Assembly: GCA_008360955.1 (NCBI GenBank)
Contig: LUCM01010092.1
Coordinates: 256,786-320,785, forward strand
Source of the DNA: Fasciolopsis buskii
Lineage: Eukaryota; Platyhelminthes; Trematoda; Plagiorchiida; Fasciolidae
Direction: 5' to 3'
Length of the DNA stretch: 64,000 bases
The notes beneath the pieces were generated by a model. The model worked only from the letters and a program-made list of their open reading frames with translations. It was not told the origin of the DNA and did not search any database. How positions within the stretch are numbered: position 1 is the stretch's first letter; every line of letters begins with the position of its first letter. Shown in pieces: positions 12,684 through 25,195 of this stretch. Position numbers and translations under genes: made by a program.

Positions 12684-12972
12684 GGAACTGTTGAACAGAT
12701 TGCCCTAACGCGAATCTCATATTGCGTTCGCATGCTCTTAACTTCTGTAACCATTTGCGCATCACTCTTACTCGGCTCCGTACGACTGCAATACTGGCTT
12801 ACCTGGCACTTGACCGGCACAAGGAAAAGACAGTTGGAGGCGGTAGCATGTTGAGTATATTTTGACAGCAGCGTGCGAGCAATGCATGCGTGAGCAACGC
12901 ACAAGTGGCGGCCGCGACTGGCGACCAACGTTCGGCCAAACAGGCTATCCGGAGAAACAAATCCAAGTTCCA
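12684..12972 (-). repeat. Inverted solo LTR of the same Ty3/gypsy family
   Basis: On the minus strand it begins GGAACTTGGATTTGTTTCTC, passes the same internal blocks as the other two LTRs (CTCGGCTCCGTACGACTGCAAT lies on the plus strand at about 12771-12792), and ends near CTGTTCAACAGTTCC. No internal element sequence follows on either side, so it is a solo LTR lying opposite to, and about 460 bases beyond, the full element. Confidence 0.7.
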
Positions 12973-13298
12973 CTACAGATTTTTTACGCACTCCGAGTAC
13001 GACACTGTGAGTTCTGACAAATGACCTCATGAGCTCACGAGCTGCTGTGAGTGGGATTTAATAAAAATTCTTTAGCAATAGAAAACTTAGTATGGTAACA
13101 ATGCAAATGAGAACGCAACATCCTCTAGACAAACAATACGTAGATACAATAAAAACAGACCAAATTATGTTATCTCCCCAAACCGATAATCGTCGTATCC
13201 GCGACACTTGTGACGGAACTGCGTTGGTTGCTGAGATGCGCACTGAAGCATTATATCACTAAAAGCGATAATTCGGCCTTTTGTTAAGCGGAATTTCC

Positions 13299-13730
13299 AT
13301 GGAACTGGAAAGTCTGCCAGAAAAACCAGTGTGCGAACCGCGTCAAGACAAGTACAGTGCACGTAACCGCCAGCAAAATATACATATGCTGAGTGATTCA
13401 AACGGTAAAATTCTGTTGAGGCTTCCAGAAGACATAGCGTCTGTTAGCCAAGCTTTATCTACGGAGGGGTGTATTCATTTTTTCGAGGTTCGTACACTGC
13501 TGTTGTGTACACCTGTTTCAGTTGAAGTATTCAGAACGAGAATTCTTGAACTGGACAAGTGTTCTATTTCAATAACTGCAGATGATGGTCTTAAGCTTAA
13601 CAATATTAACTCCTTGGACTTCTTTGATCTGCATGCCCCTCGGTTGCAACTGTACCAGTTATCCCGTCACATCCTCGGAAAGATCAGTTTGACTGCTTCC
13701 GGTCCGAAGGGTATTGACAAAATCGGGTGA
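13299..13730 (+). CDS. Unrecognised 143-residue open frame
   Basis: From the ATG at 13299 this frame stays open for 143 codons to a stop at 13728-13730, long for this sequence. The composition looks protein-like, with stretches such as KILLRLPEDIASVSQAL and RLQLYQLSRHILGKISL suggesting alpha/beta structure. I see no signal peptide, membrane segment or known motif and do not recognise the family. It lies between the solo LTR and PLE remains, so it could be part of an element as easily as a host exon. Confidence 0.25.
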   Translation: MELESLPEKPVCEPRQDKYSARNRQQNIHMLSDSNGKILLRLPEDIASVSQALSTEGCIHFFEVRTLLLCTPVSVEVFRTRILELDKCSISITADDGLKLNNINSLDFFDLHAPRLQLYQLSRHILGKISLTASGPKGIDKIG

Positions 13731-14186
13731 GTGGCACGTCCCAGTATTGCCCGAATGCGAGTTTGTGCGGAGCCAGAAGAATGTTTCATTAGCCGGTTTG
13801 GTAACAGGTAGCAGTTTGCTGTGGCCCATACCACTATCACATGATTTGTTCTACAACAGTTTTCCTAGTTCGAAATCCACACGGCACCCAGGTTGTGGGC
13901 TGACCAGCCCTAACAGGTAGGTAGTTCGCGTCAAGATAAATAGATGAATAAATTGCGGGTAATTTGATTGTCCCCGGTATTTTCGGAGGGGTGGAATGAT
14001 TTGCAATTAAGCACTTGGGAGGAATTCCTTTAAGTATATTGACGAGGTCAGAAAAACCATATCAAAACATGGAAAATTTAGAAGGAAAGCCTGAAAAATT
14101 CACATGACTGGTCCCTATTCTCAACAGACACAAATCCATACACTCACAATTTTTCTAGTTTTCACTTAACGTCGACGCAGAGGAAC

Positions 14187-15900
14187 GTGTTTCCGTTGAA
14201 GTTAAAGCAAGACAAACCAAAAGTTTTCATGATTTCATTAAGGATCTTGTCCCTACGTCTTCCGACAATGTCGACTGGTTCAAGGCCAAAACTAGCTGAT
14301 ATTTCAGGACAGTATGCCTTTTTGTTCCCATCACACTATACGCATACCATCAAAAAACTCACACAGATAGACAACTTCTTGATTCTTCAAAAGAGTAAAC
14401 ATTAATACGTCGTAATCATGAAAAATGTAGAATATATGCAAAATACGAGTGAAGTACTGGACGATGTGTGACGATTCGAATCAGATTACACTTCGGAAAA
14501 CAATGTCAACACAGTTTCAAATTCTACTGTTGCGCGATTTTTATGCGAAAATTTACATAACAGATTGAAACCGGCAAGAAACACAAATGGCCTATTTGAG
14601 GGGATCACGGGAAATTCACAAATCTGGTGTTCAATTACGTGTGCAAAGTCAACCCATCACGAAACTGCTCGATTGCTTGCGGATGTACTCGCCCGTCTGT
14701 GAGCATCTAGCCCTACTTTGTTTGCAAGGCACATCTGAACTGTCAGTTTTACTCAACAACGTCTCAGGGAGTTTCGATTACTTATTCTAATCAGTAACCA
14801 AATGCGTGTCCACCAATTCATATTAGTCCCTATCTCGTTATTGCTCCTACTATATTCAATCATCGAGTCAGCGTAGATCAGGTAACAGACCCCTCCTCCT
14901 TCATTCCAACTCACATCATTTGAGCATGCAATTAGGTGTGCTTGTATGGGTTTTGCCCATCTGTGTACTAGGGGGAAGAGAATTCGCCACCCGGAGAAAA
15001 AAACGCTAATGCTTTAATCGCAGTTGTTCAGTGTTCACTATGGACCCGTTTGTCGAAAATGTTTTAGTGGACCAATCCGAATTTCGTAATGGAAAACGCG
15101 CAGAAAAATTATACACATTGTGCTAACAGGCAAAGTGTACTCTTTGAAGTTGAATCCTTGTTTGTTTTTGCTAAAGAACCTGTTAATAAAACAGTTGGCT
15201 TTTTACGTGATTTCAATTCCCCGCACAACTTTCGTTTACCCATTCCTGTTGAATACACTAAAGATCCTAATGTTTTGCGGAGCAAGAACATTTGTTTAAA
15301 ATTTAAAAGGCAAGCATTCAGGCAAATTGATGATGTGGCCATGGGAAGTCCTTTGAGTCCAACTCTGGGAGATGTGTTTTAGTATAAGAGCGAGCAATAG
15401 GTAGTTAATAATATCACGAAATTCATTTTTCACAGACACTATGCCGATGAAATTTTGATTTTACGTGATGAACAATAGTTTATTCCTTTTGCAAACACTC
15501 TGAATTCTATTTAGTCCAGTCTTTTGTTCCTCTCGAGGAGCAGAAAGGCAACAGTCGACCGTTTTTAGATATTTTATTAACTAGATATGCGTCCAAACAG
15601 AAAGCTGCAATGCAACATCGACCGTATAGCCCCTCGGGGTGAACGTTACTTACAATTCTCCAGGTTCGCATTAGTGACATACAACTGGAAATTGGTTCGA
15701 GTTCTCTTCAACAGAGTGTAGAAAACTTTCGCCAGTGGTGAAGTACGAAAGAGAGAAGGGTTCAGAAAGTGAACTTCGTTAGCTGGTGGTTATTCGGAAA
15801 GTTTCGTTGAAGAGGGTTAGAAACCCACAAAACTGTGCCTAGAATTAAACAGCAATCAATAAAACCGTATGTGTTGCTCGGTGTGACCGTGTCATCACAA
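14187..15900 (+). mobile_element. Penelope-like element, reverse transcriptase region, decayed
   Basis: PLE reverse transcriptase blocks occur in order in shifting frames. EIHKSGVQLR (about 14610-14640) corresponds to the usual P-K-I-H-K-x-x-x-P-L-R block. VESLFVFAKEPVNKTVGFLR (about 15145-15205) corresponds to F-T-N-V-P. FRQIDDVAMGSPLSPTLGDVF (about 15317-15380, split here as FRQIDDVAMGSPL and SPTLGDVF) is the palm signature. HYADEILIL (about 15437-15462) stands for the catalytic YADD, with the second Asp changed to Glu. RFLDILLTR (about 15560-15590) follows. No GIY-YIG domain was readable downstream before 15900. Stops and the D-to-E change show it is inactive. Confidence 0.75.
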
Positions 15901-18066
15901 TGCTTGACAGGGAGAAAACATTTCAAGCTATCGTCGGGTCAATGAGAGGTGACCATACGCAATGTTTTCGTACGTGCAATCTTCTGAACATTTCAGTTTT
16001 AGCCAGTTTTTCCCGAAAAATTCTCCACGTGGAATTCAGTGCGGTTCAGTTGTACTTTTCCCAAAGCTATCTGTATTTTACAACATCGTGATCTGAAAGG
16101 TTGAATAAATCTGGCTGAAGGGCTCCTAAAATTACGCCTCATGAATCTAAAAGTTCGGTTCTAGATCATTATTGCCAATTATTATTGTTGCTCAGATTTC
16201 TGTTTTCGGTTCTATCGCGGAATGCACAAATAGGTGAGATATGTTCGAGATCCGCAGAATGACTTTTGGATATTCAGGATTGTTATCACCTTTCTGAATG
16301 ATTCGATTGCGTTAAGCTGGACTACATAGAGTCCGTTTGTCAGCATTCTCGAGGTTATGTCGCAGACAGGTGTAAGTATAACTTAATCTGTTCTTTTGAA
16401 CTACAGCGAGGGAACCCTGGGTACTGTTCGCCGTTGTTTTAGGTGGTCGTTGTAAAATATTTTCGTTTTCCTTTACACCACTCATGTGACCCGTGGCTAG
16501 AGTTTGGAGCCATTGGTCCTTTCCCATGTACAATTGTGGAACGCACAACGATGGAGAGGTGCGGCGAGCCGCTATTCGCCTATCGGTGAGATTAGGAAGT
16601 CACAGTCACAAAGATGGTTTACAACTTGCAAGGCTGTTTCCTGAATCATATAACTGTACTCGTGGATACCTTATATACGTTTGACACATTATCAGATGGA
16701 AATGGATGCCAAAACTGCAGGCTTGATTCCGAACATGGACTCTATAAAGTGGAATCTACTGGATTGCCGCCGGCCTATTGCTTCACCGGCGGAGAGCAAA
16801 AACCGGGGGCAGACGAGGATGACTAACACAAATCGACCGTGACAAATACTTCTACTGGATGTGGCGTGGCCCCCTTTCGGATAAAGGGTCACAAGATACT
16901 GGCGGTGATGAAGCGTACACGTGTGAACTGACTCTATCTCTAGTTAAACAACAACGAACAATTAGCACCGATAGGCAATCTAGGTCCTTAATCTGAACTT
17001 CGAATGGCCTTGACTATGATTGGTTCGCGGTACACACAAAGCAAATTCCGTCCGGTCTGTAGGGCGTTCACATGACTGTTTACACTGCGCACATCGGCAT
17101 CGAAACTGATGTGCCTTAGGCTGTTAATAGCTCTTACTTGAGAACTGCTTGAGTACCCATATGCGGATTTTGCTGATTGCTGCAACGTATTCGAATAAAT
17201 TCCGTGTCTGCTCCCTGCATGTACCTTCTCTGAGCGTAATAACTTTACAGCCACGGCAAGAACGGCGGTTGTGCAACGCTATCCTGCTTGTAAAAATTAG
17301 GTTTTAGGACTTAAGCTATGACGTCTATTCATTCTCCCGACATAAATCCGTAGGGTTACAGGTCAGTTTATAAGCTGCCGGCGGATCTGTCCACTGTCCA
17401 ACAAAAGATTTCCCAAATCGACTCTGTCAACAACAATCGAAAGGTGTTCCGGTATCCTTTTTGGAAGACGCCTCATTCCATGTCCACTGTGCTGCGCACT
17501 ATTCTGCCATGTAAACTAATATGTCATAGGAAACGTGTACGAATTCAGTCCATACACACTGATTGGCGCTTACGTTCCGTATTGCTAGTTCAATTTTGTA
17601 CTCACGACCAATGCAAACCTCTCTAACTGGGTGAAAATATCCTAAGGACAAAACCAGCTTCAGTAGAGACTGGACAGAATAACAGATGTCCAGTTTCGAT
17701 TTCAGGGTCTACAATGTGATGTCAGGCCGAATTCGGTTAAAAAACAAATACTGAAAGTCAGTGTCAACTGCAAACCTTCACACACGGTGTCACATTGACT
17801 GACGATGAGACATTCCGGCAATTCTCCACAGAACAGAATGCTGTGAGAAAAATCTCATTTTTTTGACAACCTGTGCAAAGAAACTCGTGAAGGTGTTTTT
17901 CATTTTCTTTAAGCAAATTTTGATTGGTCCGTTACTCGTAAAACTGAAAGCCAATCGGAATTCCTCTTCTTTCTGATAACATTCCTTGCCCGCTCTTCTC
18001 CCTGTCCTCTTTCGTACGTTTTTATTTGCTTGTATGCTATTTTGCAGAAGGAATCCCAGAACTATA
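15900..18066. other. No recognisable gene
   Basis: Frames here are short and unsupported. A stretch around 17380-17620 has some protein-like words but no motif I can assign. Nothing else stands out. Confidence 0.35.
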
Positions 18067-18378
18067 ATGCCTAAGATCTTAGTAAAACTTCATATAGGGT
18101 TCATTCTTGCTTTGATCGCTATTCGTTTTGTCCAATCCAATCGAAAGCCCTGGACTGCTAAACCGGAAGCAGATAAATGCATCGCGATGCAAGTTGACGA
18201 TAATCTCTTCGTGGAGTGCATGGTGGAAAAACGAGTGTTTCAAAAATTCCAAAACTGTCCAAAGAACGAAACCCAGAAGCCCAGTACAACGCGGCTTTAT
18301 CAAACAATGTTGACCCAATGCATGGCTGTTTGCAATCAAACGCCCAAGTATATCCTAATAAAAGACCAAGTCAGTTGA
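18067..18378 (+). CDS. Candidate small secreted cysteine-containing protein
   Basis: From the ATG at 18067 the frame encodes 103 residues. The first 25 or so look like a signal peptide: a basic start (MPKILVK), a hydrophobic core (IGFILALIAIRF) and a likely cleavage near VQSN. The mature part has five cysteines (DKCIAM, VECMV, QNCPK, TQCMAVCN) and an N-x-T glycosylation motif in CPKNET. Five is an odd number, so one may pair with a missing exon: a weak splice donor (CAA then GTCAGT) lies just before the stop. I do not recognise the family. Small secreted proteins are common in flukes, but that does not identify this one. An in-frame extension upstream of the ATG exists without an ATG. Confidence 0.4.
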   Translation: MPKILVKLHIGFILALIAIRFVQSNRKPWTAKPEADKCIAMQVDDNLFVECMVEKRVFQKFQNCPKNETQKPSTTRLYQTMLTQCMAVCNQTPKYILIKDQVS

Positions 18379-18379
18379 T

Positions 18380-19585
18380 ATGATTTTTGAATATTCCGAA
18401 ATGCATATCTTTGTCCAATACAAGTCATGCTAGTCTCTTGCAAATGTCATTTTTCAAGACTTGGATATTTGTTCATTTTAGGCATGAGAAAATTGGGTTT
18501 ATTGTTCGAAAAATTCATTTTGTAGGGCCGATATTCAGTCCCGTTTGACCAATCTCAAAAAAACTACGCAATATTTCCGTCCGGTGTTTAGGCTGGCTCA
18601 TGGATATTTATTCGGGTATACCCTGGATGCCTGACAATTGAGGACGTACATTTAGTTTCGGAAAATGAATAGCCAAGAGCGACATTTAGTTATGACCCGT
18701 GGGCGAATACTGGTTCTGTTCGCAAGACGCTCAAATAGCTACTAAGAACACTACTGTGTCACAGAATTTTAATCTGATTCGTGACTTTCCAGGGACCTTC
18801 TTCGTTATATCGCTACTTTCTTCCACATTGTGTCGCAATAGATGATACGTAGATCAGAATTGCTAGATCTTAAACCAATCAGATTTTATTGTATTATGTT
18901 TGCTACCTTCTCCGACCTCATATTGGGCCAAAGAATGCTTTTAAGAAGTTTATGCCTAACAGTCAGAAACCCATCTATACCAAAAGCAATCTTTCGGGAA
19001 TGAGTAAAGTTATATGTAAACGTTAGTTGCTTATTTCTGGCGAAACGACTTACTTCGCTAACTGTAACTAGGGCACTGTCAATTTCCTGAAATGTGGTTG
19101 TTTTCACTATCAGTTTGTGTTGGATTTAAAAACGCCTGGTGAACTATACTCCGTGTTATTTTTACAAATGGCTGTTCAGTCCCAAAATCCAGTTCAATTT
19201 GTGGTCCATTTCCTAATGGTATCAAATAAATGTTTGCTGTTCCCAGGCGAAACATTCACGGGTGCTTCTAAATCATTGACGTACATGAGTGACCAGTTTC
19301 ACAGCAGACTGTCAGACAGTAAAAATGTGTCCGCCTATCGGAATTCGGGACTGACAATCCTTTGTGAGACTATTCTTTTGCACAGTTCAGTGGGTTGCAA
19401 ACAGTCGTGAGTCATTAGGATCTCTACTTCAGACTGCATATTTACTAAAACACAGTTCAAGTTTCAACGCATAATGGACTTTGAGATAGCTGGTGACTAC
19501 ATCGCGTAATTAGTTGTATTCATGCTCAGAGCAGTTGAAAATATACTTTGAAATAAAGTCTTAGTCATCAATTGTATGTTTATTT
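18380..19585. other. No confident gene; one possible exon near 19250-19410
   Basis: A pyrimidine-rich acceptor ending TGTTCCCAG at about 19244-19252 is followed by 158 bases open to a stop at 19408-19410. The translated words (SLTYMSDQFHSRLSDSKN) are not recognised. The phase does not match a donor in the small ORF at 18.07-18.38 kb, so I do not join them. Confidence 0.25.
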
Positions 19586-19589
19586 AAGC

Positions 19590-19720
19590 ATTGCGGAAGA
19601 CTACCCACGGTAAATGAAATGCTGTGCTATTAACATTATATCAATCATAATAAAACAAACTCATGGCGCATCATTTTTTCGATACACTCCCTACGTAGTT
19701 TGGTCCTGATATTTACAAAC
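19590..19720 (+). repeat. PLE-type 3' end repeat, degraded copy
   Basis: Shares GACTACCCACGGTA, then ATTAACATTATATCA, TCATGGCGCATC and TTTTTCGATACAC with 58925-59090 in the same order and orientation. The hairpin arm is broken here (GGTAAATGAAATG in place of GGTAGTCGAAACG). Confidence 0.6.
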
Positions 19721-20310
19721 TCATTTCACTTGTTCTTGTTCATGAATTCTTATACTGTCCGTCGGAAGTAAAGTAGTGTGATGTTGTCAAAAATGGGATG
19801 CTGGCTATATTTCAAGTATATCCACTCGTTGAACAAAAGAAATGAGAGACCACGTGTTTTAGTAATTGATCAGGGACAGCTATTTTGAACGCTAATCCGA
19901 ATGTTTCATGAAATCAAGGAGTGTTCATCAGGAATCCAGCTGCATGAAACAGCGCCTTTTGGTAAGTGATCTTTCCTCAGGCCACAATGCTCAACAGCTC
20001 TGACAGACAACTCATCATTCTAGGGGAAAACTTCTGAATCGGACATCCGACTGCCCAGATAAACGGAAACAGTCGTGCTCCCTGTCAATACCACGTAATT
20101 GGATGTCATCCAGGATAGTTATTCGTAAAAAACACATACCAAGTAGCCAAGCTGTGTAGGTCATATCCAAAGTCTTCGTGGTACTTAGGCTACCTGTAGA
20201 GAAGTCATCTATCAGTAGGGGTCGATCGCTTGAGCTAACGGACAGTAACCGTGCAAATCAGTGACGGATAGGTGCAACATCATGTGGTGAATTTCAACAA
20301 ACCGTTCAGA

Positions 20311-20475
20311 GCCTGCCCGGTAGCGTAATGGCTAAAGCGTTCGACTCGGAATCGTTCGCCCCGCATTCGCGTCCCAGTTTGAACGCGGTGGATATGCACT
20401 GCTGATGATTCCTAACAAGGCTGAAACAGCTGTACAGTGTTTCCATGGTTTTCTTTGTGGTGAATTGAGTCGTGA
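20311..20475 (+). repeat. tRNA-derived SINE, family B
   Basis: The head, CCCGGTAGCGTAATGGCTAA, contains a box A-like sequence (TAGCGTAATGG). A degenerate box B lies about 45 bases later. The body contains GCACTGCTGATGATTCCTAA, GCTGAAACAGCTGTACAGTG and TTCCATGG. The reverse complement of the body recurs at 26932-27025 and 59700-59800, showing a dispersed family. It is not a functional tRNA: the arms do not pair well and box B is decayed. Confidence 0.6.
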
Positions 20476-23400
20476 TATCACATGGTGAGTTATTTCATGA
20501 AAACATTCAATCTCCTACTACTAACACAAAAAATTAGTCATTCCGAATGAGTCCTAGGCTCGTGTGGAGAATCGCTCTTGTCATTTGTGCACTATTCAGT
20601 GTTTGCGATAAGCCATACACAATTTGCCAAGTGAATTAGTAAACAAGTAAGCGTACAGCGATTCAATAATACAGTATTTCATATTTTGCACTTGTAAATA
20701 AACTGGTTTTCTTATTTTGCATCATTTTCACAGCCCCTTTCAATGCTCTGCCAAATCATGGACTCAGGCGGCCAAATAAATCCGGTCATAAGTAATTGCT
20801 GCAAAAAGGATTCAAGTACGTGACTGATTCGATCTGCTACCTTATACAAACACTAATTTCATGTAAACTGAATGATGTGTTTTCTTAAAGGATTTATGCC
20901 TGTACGTTTCCTCAGCGAATGTTATCTTATCAACCTAGCCCAGTCAACCGAGTTCGTCCATGTTTTGACCTGGCAAAAACAGTACCCATTCCGATGATCA
21001 GCACATGTTGCGTTTATAGACGACCAACGCAAATTTTCACATTCATTGAGATTGTCTATTGTGTTTGCAACATAATCAAAACAACCGTATGAATGACTCA
21101 GATTCAATGATGTTGGCTGCACTGACAATCGGCGTTCAAACAGTCAGTAGCATGCAGCAGCGCAGGAAATGGCAACAAGACACCGTGACTGTGACCGGCA
21201 GAACGTGCAAGGCAAGGGTCCCAGCCATGACGTGAAGTTGCCGATGCATGATTCAGTCCACGGATGAATAATGCCCAGAGGAGATCGATATTCCTAGCAC
21301 ATTTAAACCAATCCGGTTGGCAGCTCGTGTGCTCACTTGCATACGTGTGTTTGCGCGCGTTATTCGGTTGTCTCTGTTTGTCACATGATCGATCTTCAGC
21401 ACGCATTGTATTAGTACAAGTAGCGTGGCACACAACAGTTACCGTGAGAAGAGGGCACTTCTGGTGCATGCAAAAACCCAACTTACTTGGCGGTTCCAAA
21501 GCTCAATTCCCAAGATTAGGTGATTTTCAATGCCGGATGAAACACTGGGGCTAGTTCATTTCAGTTTTTACAGTCGAGAACCTTGCACCAACGTGCTCTA
21601 CTTTCCGCTGCCATTTCACAACATAGTCTAGGCAAAAGAAAAAAATGACTGGTAAATAGTGAAAGATCAACATCCAGGTAATAAGTTGAAAAACTAAATA
21701 GAAGCGAAAAAAAGTCGAATCCAAGAGCTCTCCGTTAACTGTCTTAATGAGCCGTATGATTGGGGCAAATGCAATCATTTTACATAAATTTTACCGCTTG
21801 TTTCATGTTCATCTGGTTTCCCGGTAGCGGACTCTTACAAGTTATGGTAGTAGTATGTGTAGTGTTTGTGTTGTTTATTTTTTGAATTTGTATTACATAT
21901 CTTTGTTGATTGCAGTTAGGTCGTTCAAAGATTAATGAACAAAGGCTCCGGTCACAATTTATTAGTTGATCAAATTTGAATGTTCTCCCAATTGAACTTT
22001 CATTTTATCTGCAATTTTAAATAGACACTCGTTGACAGTGAACTGTGGAAACACATTGTGGACTTGATTTTTCTCATCTCAAATCCTAATAAGCCCGTTT
22101 GTTGTTCCATCTTGAATAACCACTCGCCCCTTATATCCAGTATTCCTCCAATGAACAGTTTGCACTGACTCTTCTTTCTCATAGTGTTCAGTCTGGGAAT
22201 AGACCTTTTGTTTGAATAAAACAATACTTTTCAGTTTTGATTTCACGTGTTGCGTAGTAGCGGGCGAATTCACCTTGTGCAGTGTTGATATGCAAAACCT
22301 CGACGAACATTGTGATGGAAAGACTACTGTACGGCTGCCTCATTTGATCCGTTAGAAACCATCAGCACTGCACGCCTCGCTCACCCGGTCACATTCCTTG
22401 ATGAAAGCCTAAACCTAACTCGAATGAAGAAATTCAGTTTAATACCTTAGCTGCGAGATCACACTGGCCGGCTTCTGACTGTTCCCACACAAACAACAAT
22501 ACCGGATCCGGCACTAATTTATCATAGGCATTGGCGTACTTGCGGATTAATACCTATCAAAATGAGACCAACCTCATTGGTAATCTTTCTCCCTGTATAT
22601 GAGGCTCGCAAATCGCACATATTCTATTTTACGAAGACCGCAAGGGGAGACCTAATAATCAAAGAGATATCCTGGCTGTCCATGGTTGTGAAGCTGAGTT
22701 GACGAGAGATAACGCAGACCATGATTTACTTTATCACAAGACCACGCTATATGCTACTTGCAAAGATTAAGTATGTCGGTCAGAGTGCTATCAGAAACAA
22801 TTAATCTAAACAGTAGGAGAACCCATCGCAGAATAAGAATCTCCACATATAGTTGTTGAACTCTTACGCTTCAGTCTGGACACACTGGGAAGTTTAATTC
22901 CACGAATTTTGGAGTGACCTGTTAGTTAATATTCACAACTAATAGTTATTAGCTCAAAAATAACAAATAAATATGACAAGAGCAAATAGCTACTTTTGGA
23001 ATTGTCATGACAGTCTTCTCCAAGAAGACCCAAACTCACATTCTAGTTTGGATCTTGTAAGTTTTGTGAGGTTCTGCAACTGAGATTTGATTTTTTCTTC
23101 TGAATATAGCCGAAGTTTATCAATTAGTCAACATCGAAAAGTGCGCAGATCTTTTTCAATTCGGGGTTTTTCCACGAACCTCCCTCTCCTCGGACAACTC
23201 CGGAAGAACGGGAAACCGTATTTTCAAGATTGCTGATCAGCCCGTTAAATGTGATTGAGAGACACACGGTATTAAATGAACCCATGTTAACACCTAACGA
23301 ATTGGAGCTGGTTAGCTTTTCCGCATCGGAACGGTGGCACTAATCGCCAGCTCCATCGATAGATGATGTCGAAATAGCATTGACTGGATTCGAACCGGTT

Positions 23401-24985
23401 TGGGATTGGGTAGATGGATCCGGAAGAATATTGGTCAGTTTGCTGAACAGCCGGTTCCTTTTGACACTAATGAATCGAGACTGCTTGAATCGGGAAGGCG
23501 TCTACTTCTAGACTTGTCTAGTTGATTAGAGCATTGCTGATACCGCTAAAATGCACAGCAGAAATAGTGTTTAATCATACCAGAGTCAGCTTCGGGGAAC
23601 GAAGCGAGTTTGAGCATCACCACCTTGATGCTATCACACAAAATCGTACGATGAGTCCATGTGCGAATCACGTGATACAGGCCCCGTACCCACCCAATGT
23701 GAGTCGTGGCGGTACACAAACGACAATATCAAGCACGCCCCAAATGCCATTGAGCCAAAGTTATTTCACCAATCAGGATTCTTCGCATTTTTTTCATATA
23801 ATAAACTTAATCGAATTCCCTTCAGTCCTCTCCTCACCTCCAGTTAAGTAGTTTGGGTCGAAATGGTTCCAGTGTGCATTCAGAGTCCATGACCGCGCTT
23901 TATTGCTTTTGATTAAATTCCGTATTACTATTTCACGTACTAGTAGTAGAACGGGCATCGTACCATGGAGCTGCCCAGTGTTGGACACTGACAACTCCAA
24001 GGGAATGAGTAAAATCAGCCGTCTCCTCTCAGGTGACATACAACCACTACTCACACAAGCCATATTCCCTAAGCGCCGAATTGGCCCAGGTAGATCTGGT
24101 GCCGAATTGCAGCTGCCAGTCGAGACAAAGTGGGTTCGAGTATCATGATGGTGTCAGGTAAGATTAACAACGGATTTAGAACAAACTAGGTCTCTCCGTG
24201 ATTGTAGTATTTCCCGGTTAATGAATGGTTTATGGAACTGACACACCCATCATCCATTACCGTGCTGCCATGCACCTACGCAGCAATTATATCTGATCGC
24301 ACGGTTTCGCGGTTTTGACCTATGCTTCACTAATCTGACTTTTGTCAAATCCAGTTTTTAAGTAATTACTTATTTCTTTGTAATCCTTGCTTGCTAGGAA
24401 TTGATTTGGTGCGATGTTTTCGGGCTAAATAGTATATAAGTGCACCTGTCAGTGGACAGATTTTCTGTTATCAGAATCAAAATGAAAACAAAAATATTTT
24501 GAAAAAATAAACGGAAAGAAAAAAGATACTTTTGCATGTGAATCCCCACATAAGTTAATTCTTTTCGACTCCTGCTTCATATCATCGGCTGTCCGTCGTC
24601 TTCTATGGTTCCTCTGTGGGCTATTGTATTACCCAATCGACCAGTCCAGAGAAATCTTGCTTAATCCAAGAGCCACATACAGAATTTGTTCAAACAAGCT
24701 CGACCTACAAGTCGGAATTTTTTTCGAGACAAGCTGGTGACCAGCTGATCAGTTTCTGCCTCTTTTCTGGTAAACATATCGACGGAAAACAACAAGGAAC
24801 AATGGCCAGCCACACCGCGAATGTGGATTTTCGTGGTGTTCTTTTAAGGAAGTGTTCTCCGGAAGAAAACATCGATTTCTGGGCACTACTATTTTACCAC
24901 GCTGGATTACTGACCGAACCTGGGTCCACCATAATGACGACCAAATCCCCCTGGTACCGGCAGCCGTTTTCTTATCCAAACCAAA
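20476..24985. other. No recognisable gene
   Basis: Only short frames on both strands, none with family motifs. The frame at 24616-25284 is kept open partly by a microsatellite and an adapter sequence (25145-25182), so its length is not evidence of coding. A consensus box B-like word (GGTTCGAATCC, minus strand near 23390) has no partner box A. Confidence 0.35.
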
Positions 24986-24987
24986 GT

Positions 24988-25195
24988 AACATACATACAT
25001 GCATACATACATGCACACACATGCATACATACACATACATGCATACATACATACATGCACACACATGCATACATACACATACATACATACATACATACAT
25101 ACATACATACATACATACATACATACATACATACATACATACATCTGTCTCTTATACACATCTAGATGTGTATAAGAGACAGATACATACATACA
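24988..25195 (+). repeat. ATAC tetranucleotide microsatellite, interrupted
   Basis: Runs of ATAC with GCAC/TGCA interruptions, then a long pure stretch, are broken at 25145-25182 by an artificial adapter sequence and resume for a few units afterwards. Confidence 0.9.
25145..25182. other. Transposase mosaic-end junction adapter (sequencing artefact)
   Basis: CTGTCTCTTATACACATCT at 25145-25163 is followed at once by its reverse complement AGATGTGTATAAGAGACAG at 25164-25182. This is the Tn5 mosaic end in the back-to-back form used as the Nextera mate-pair junction adapter. It is not genomic. When translated it yields the known contaminant word YTHLDVYKRQ. The flanking microsatellite halves may therefore not be adjacent in the genome. 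Confidence 0.95.

Noticed and set aside
20319..20390. Possible tRNA gene
   Set aside because: Box A is good but box B is degenerate, the arms do not pair, and the body recurs elsewhere, so it is a SINE head.
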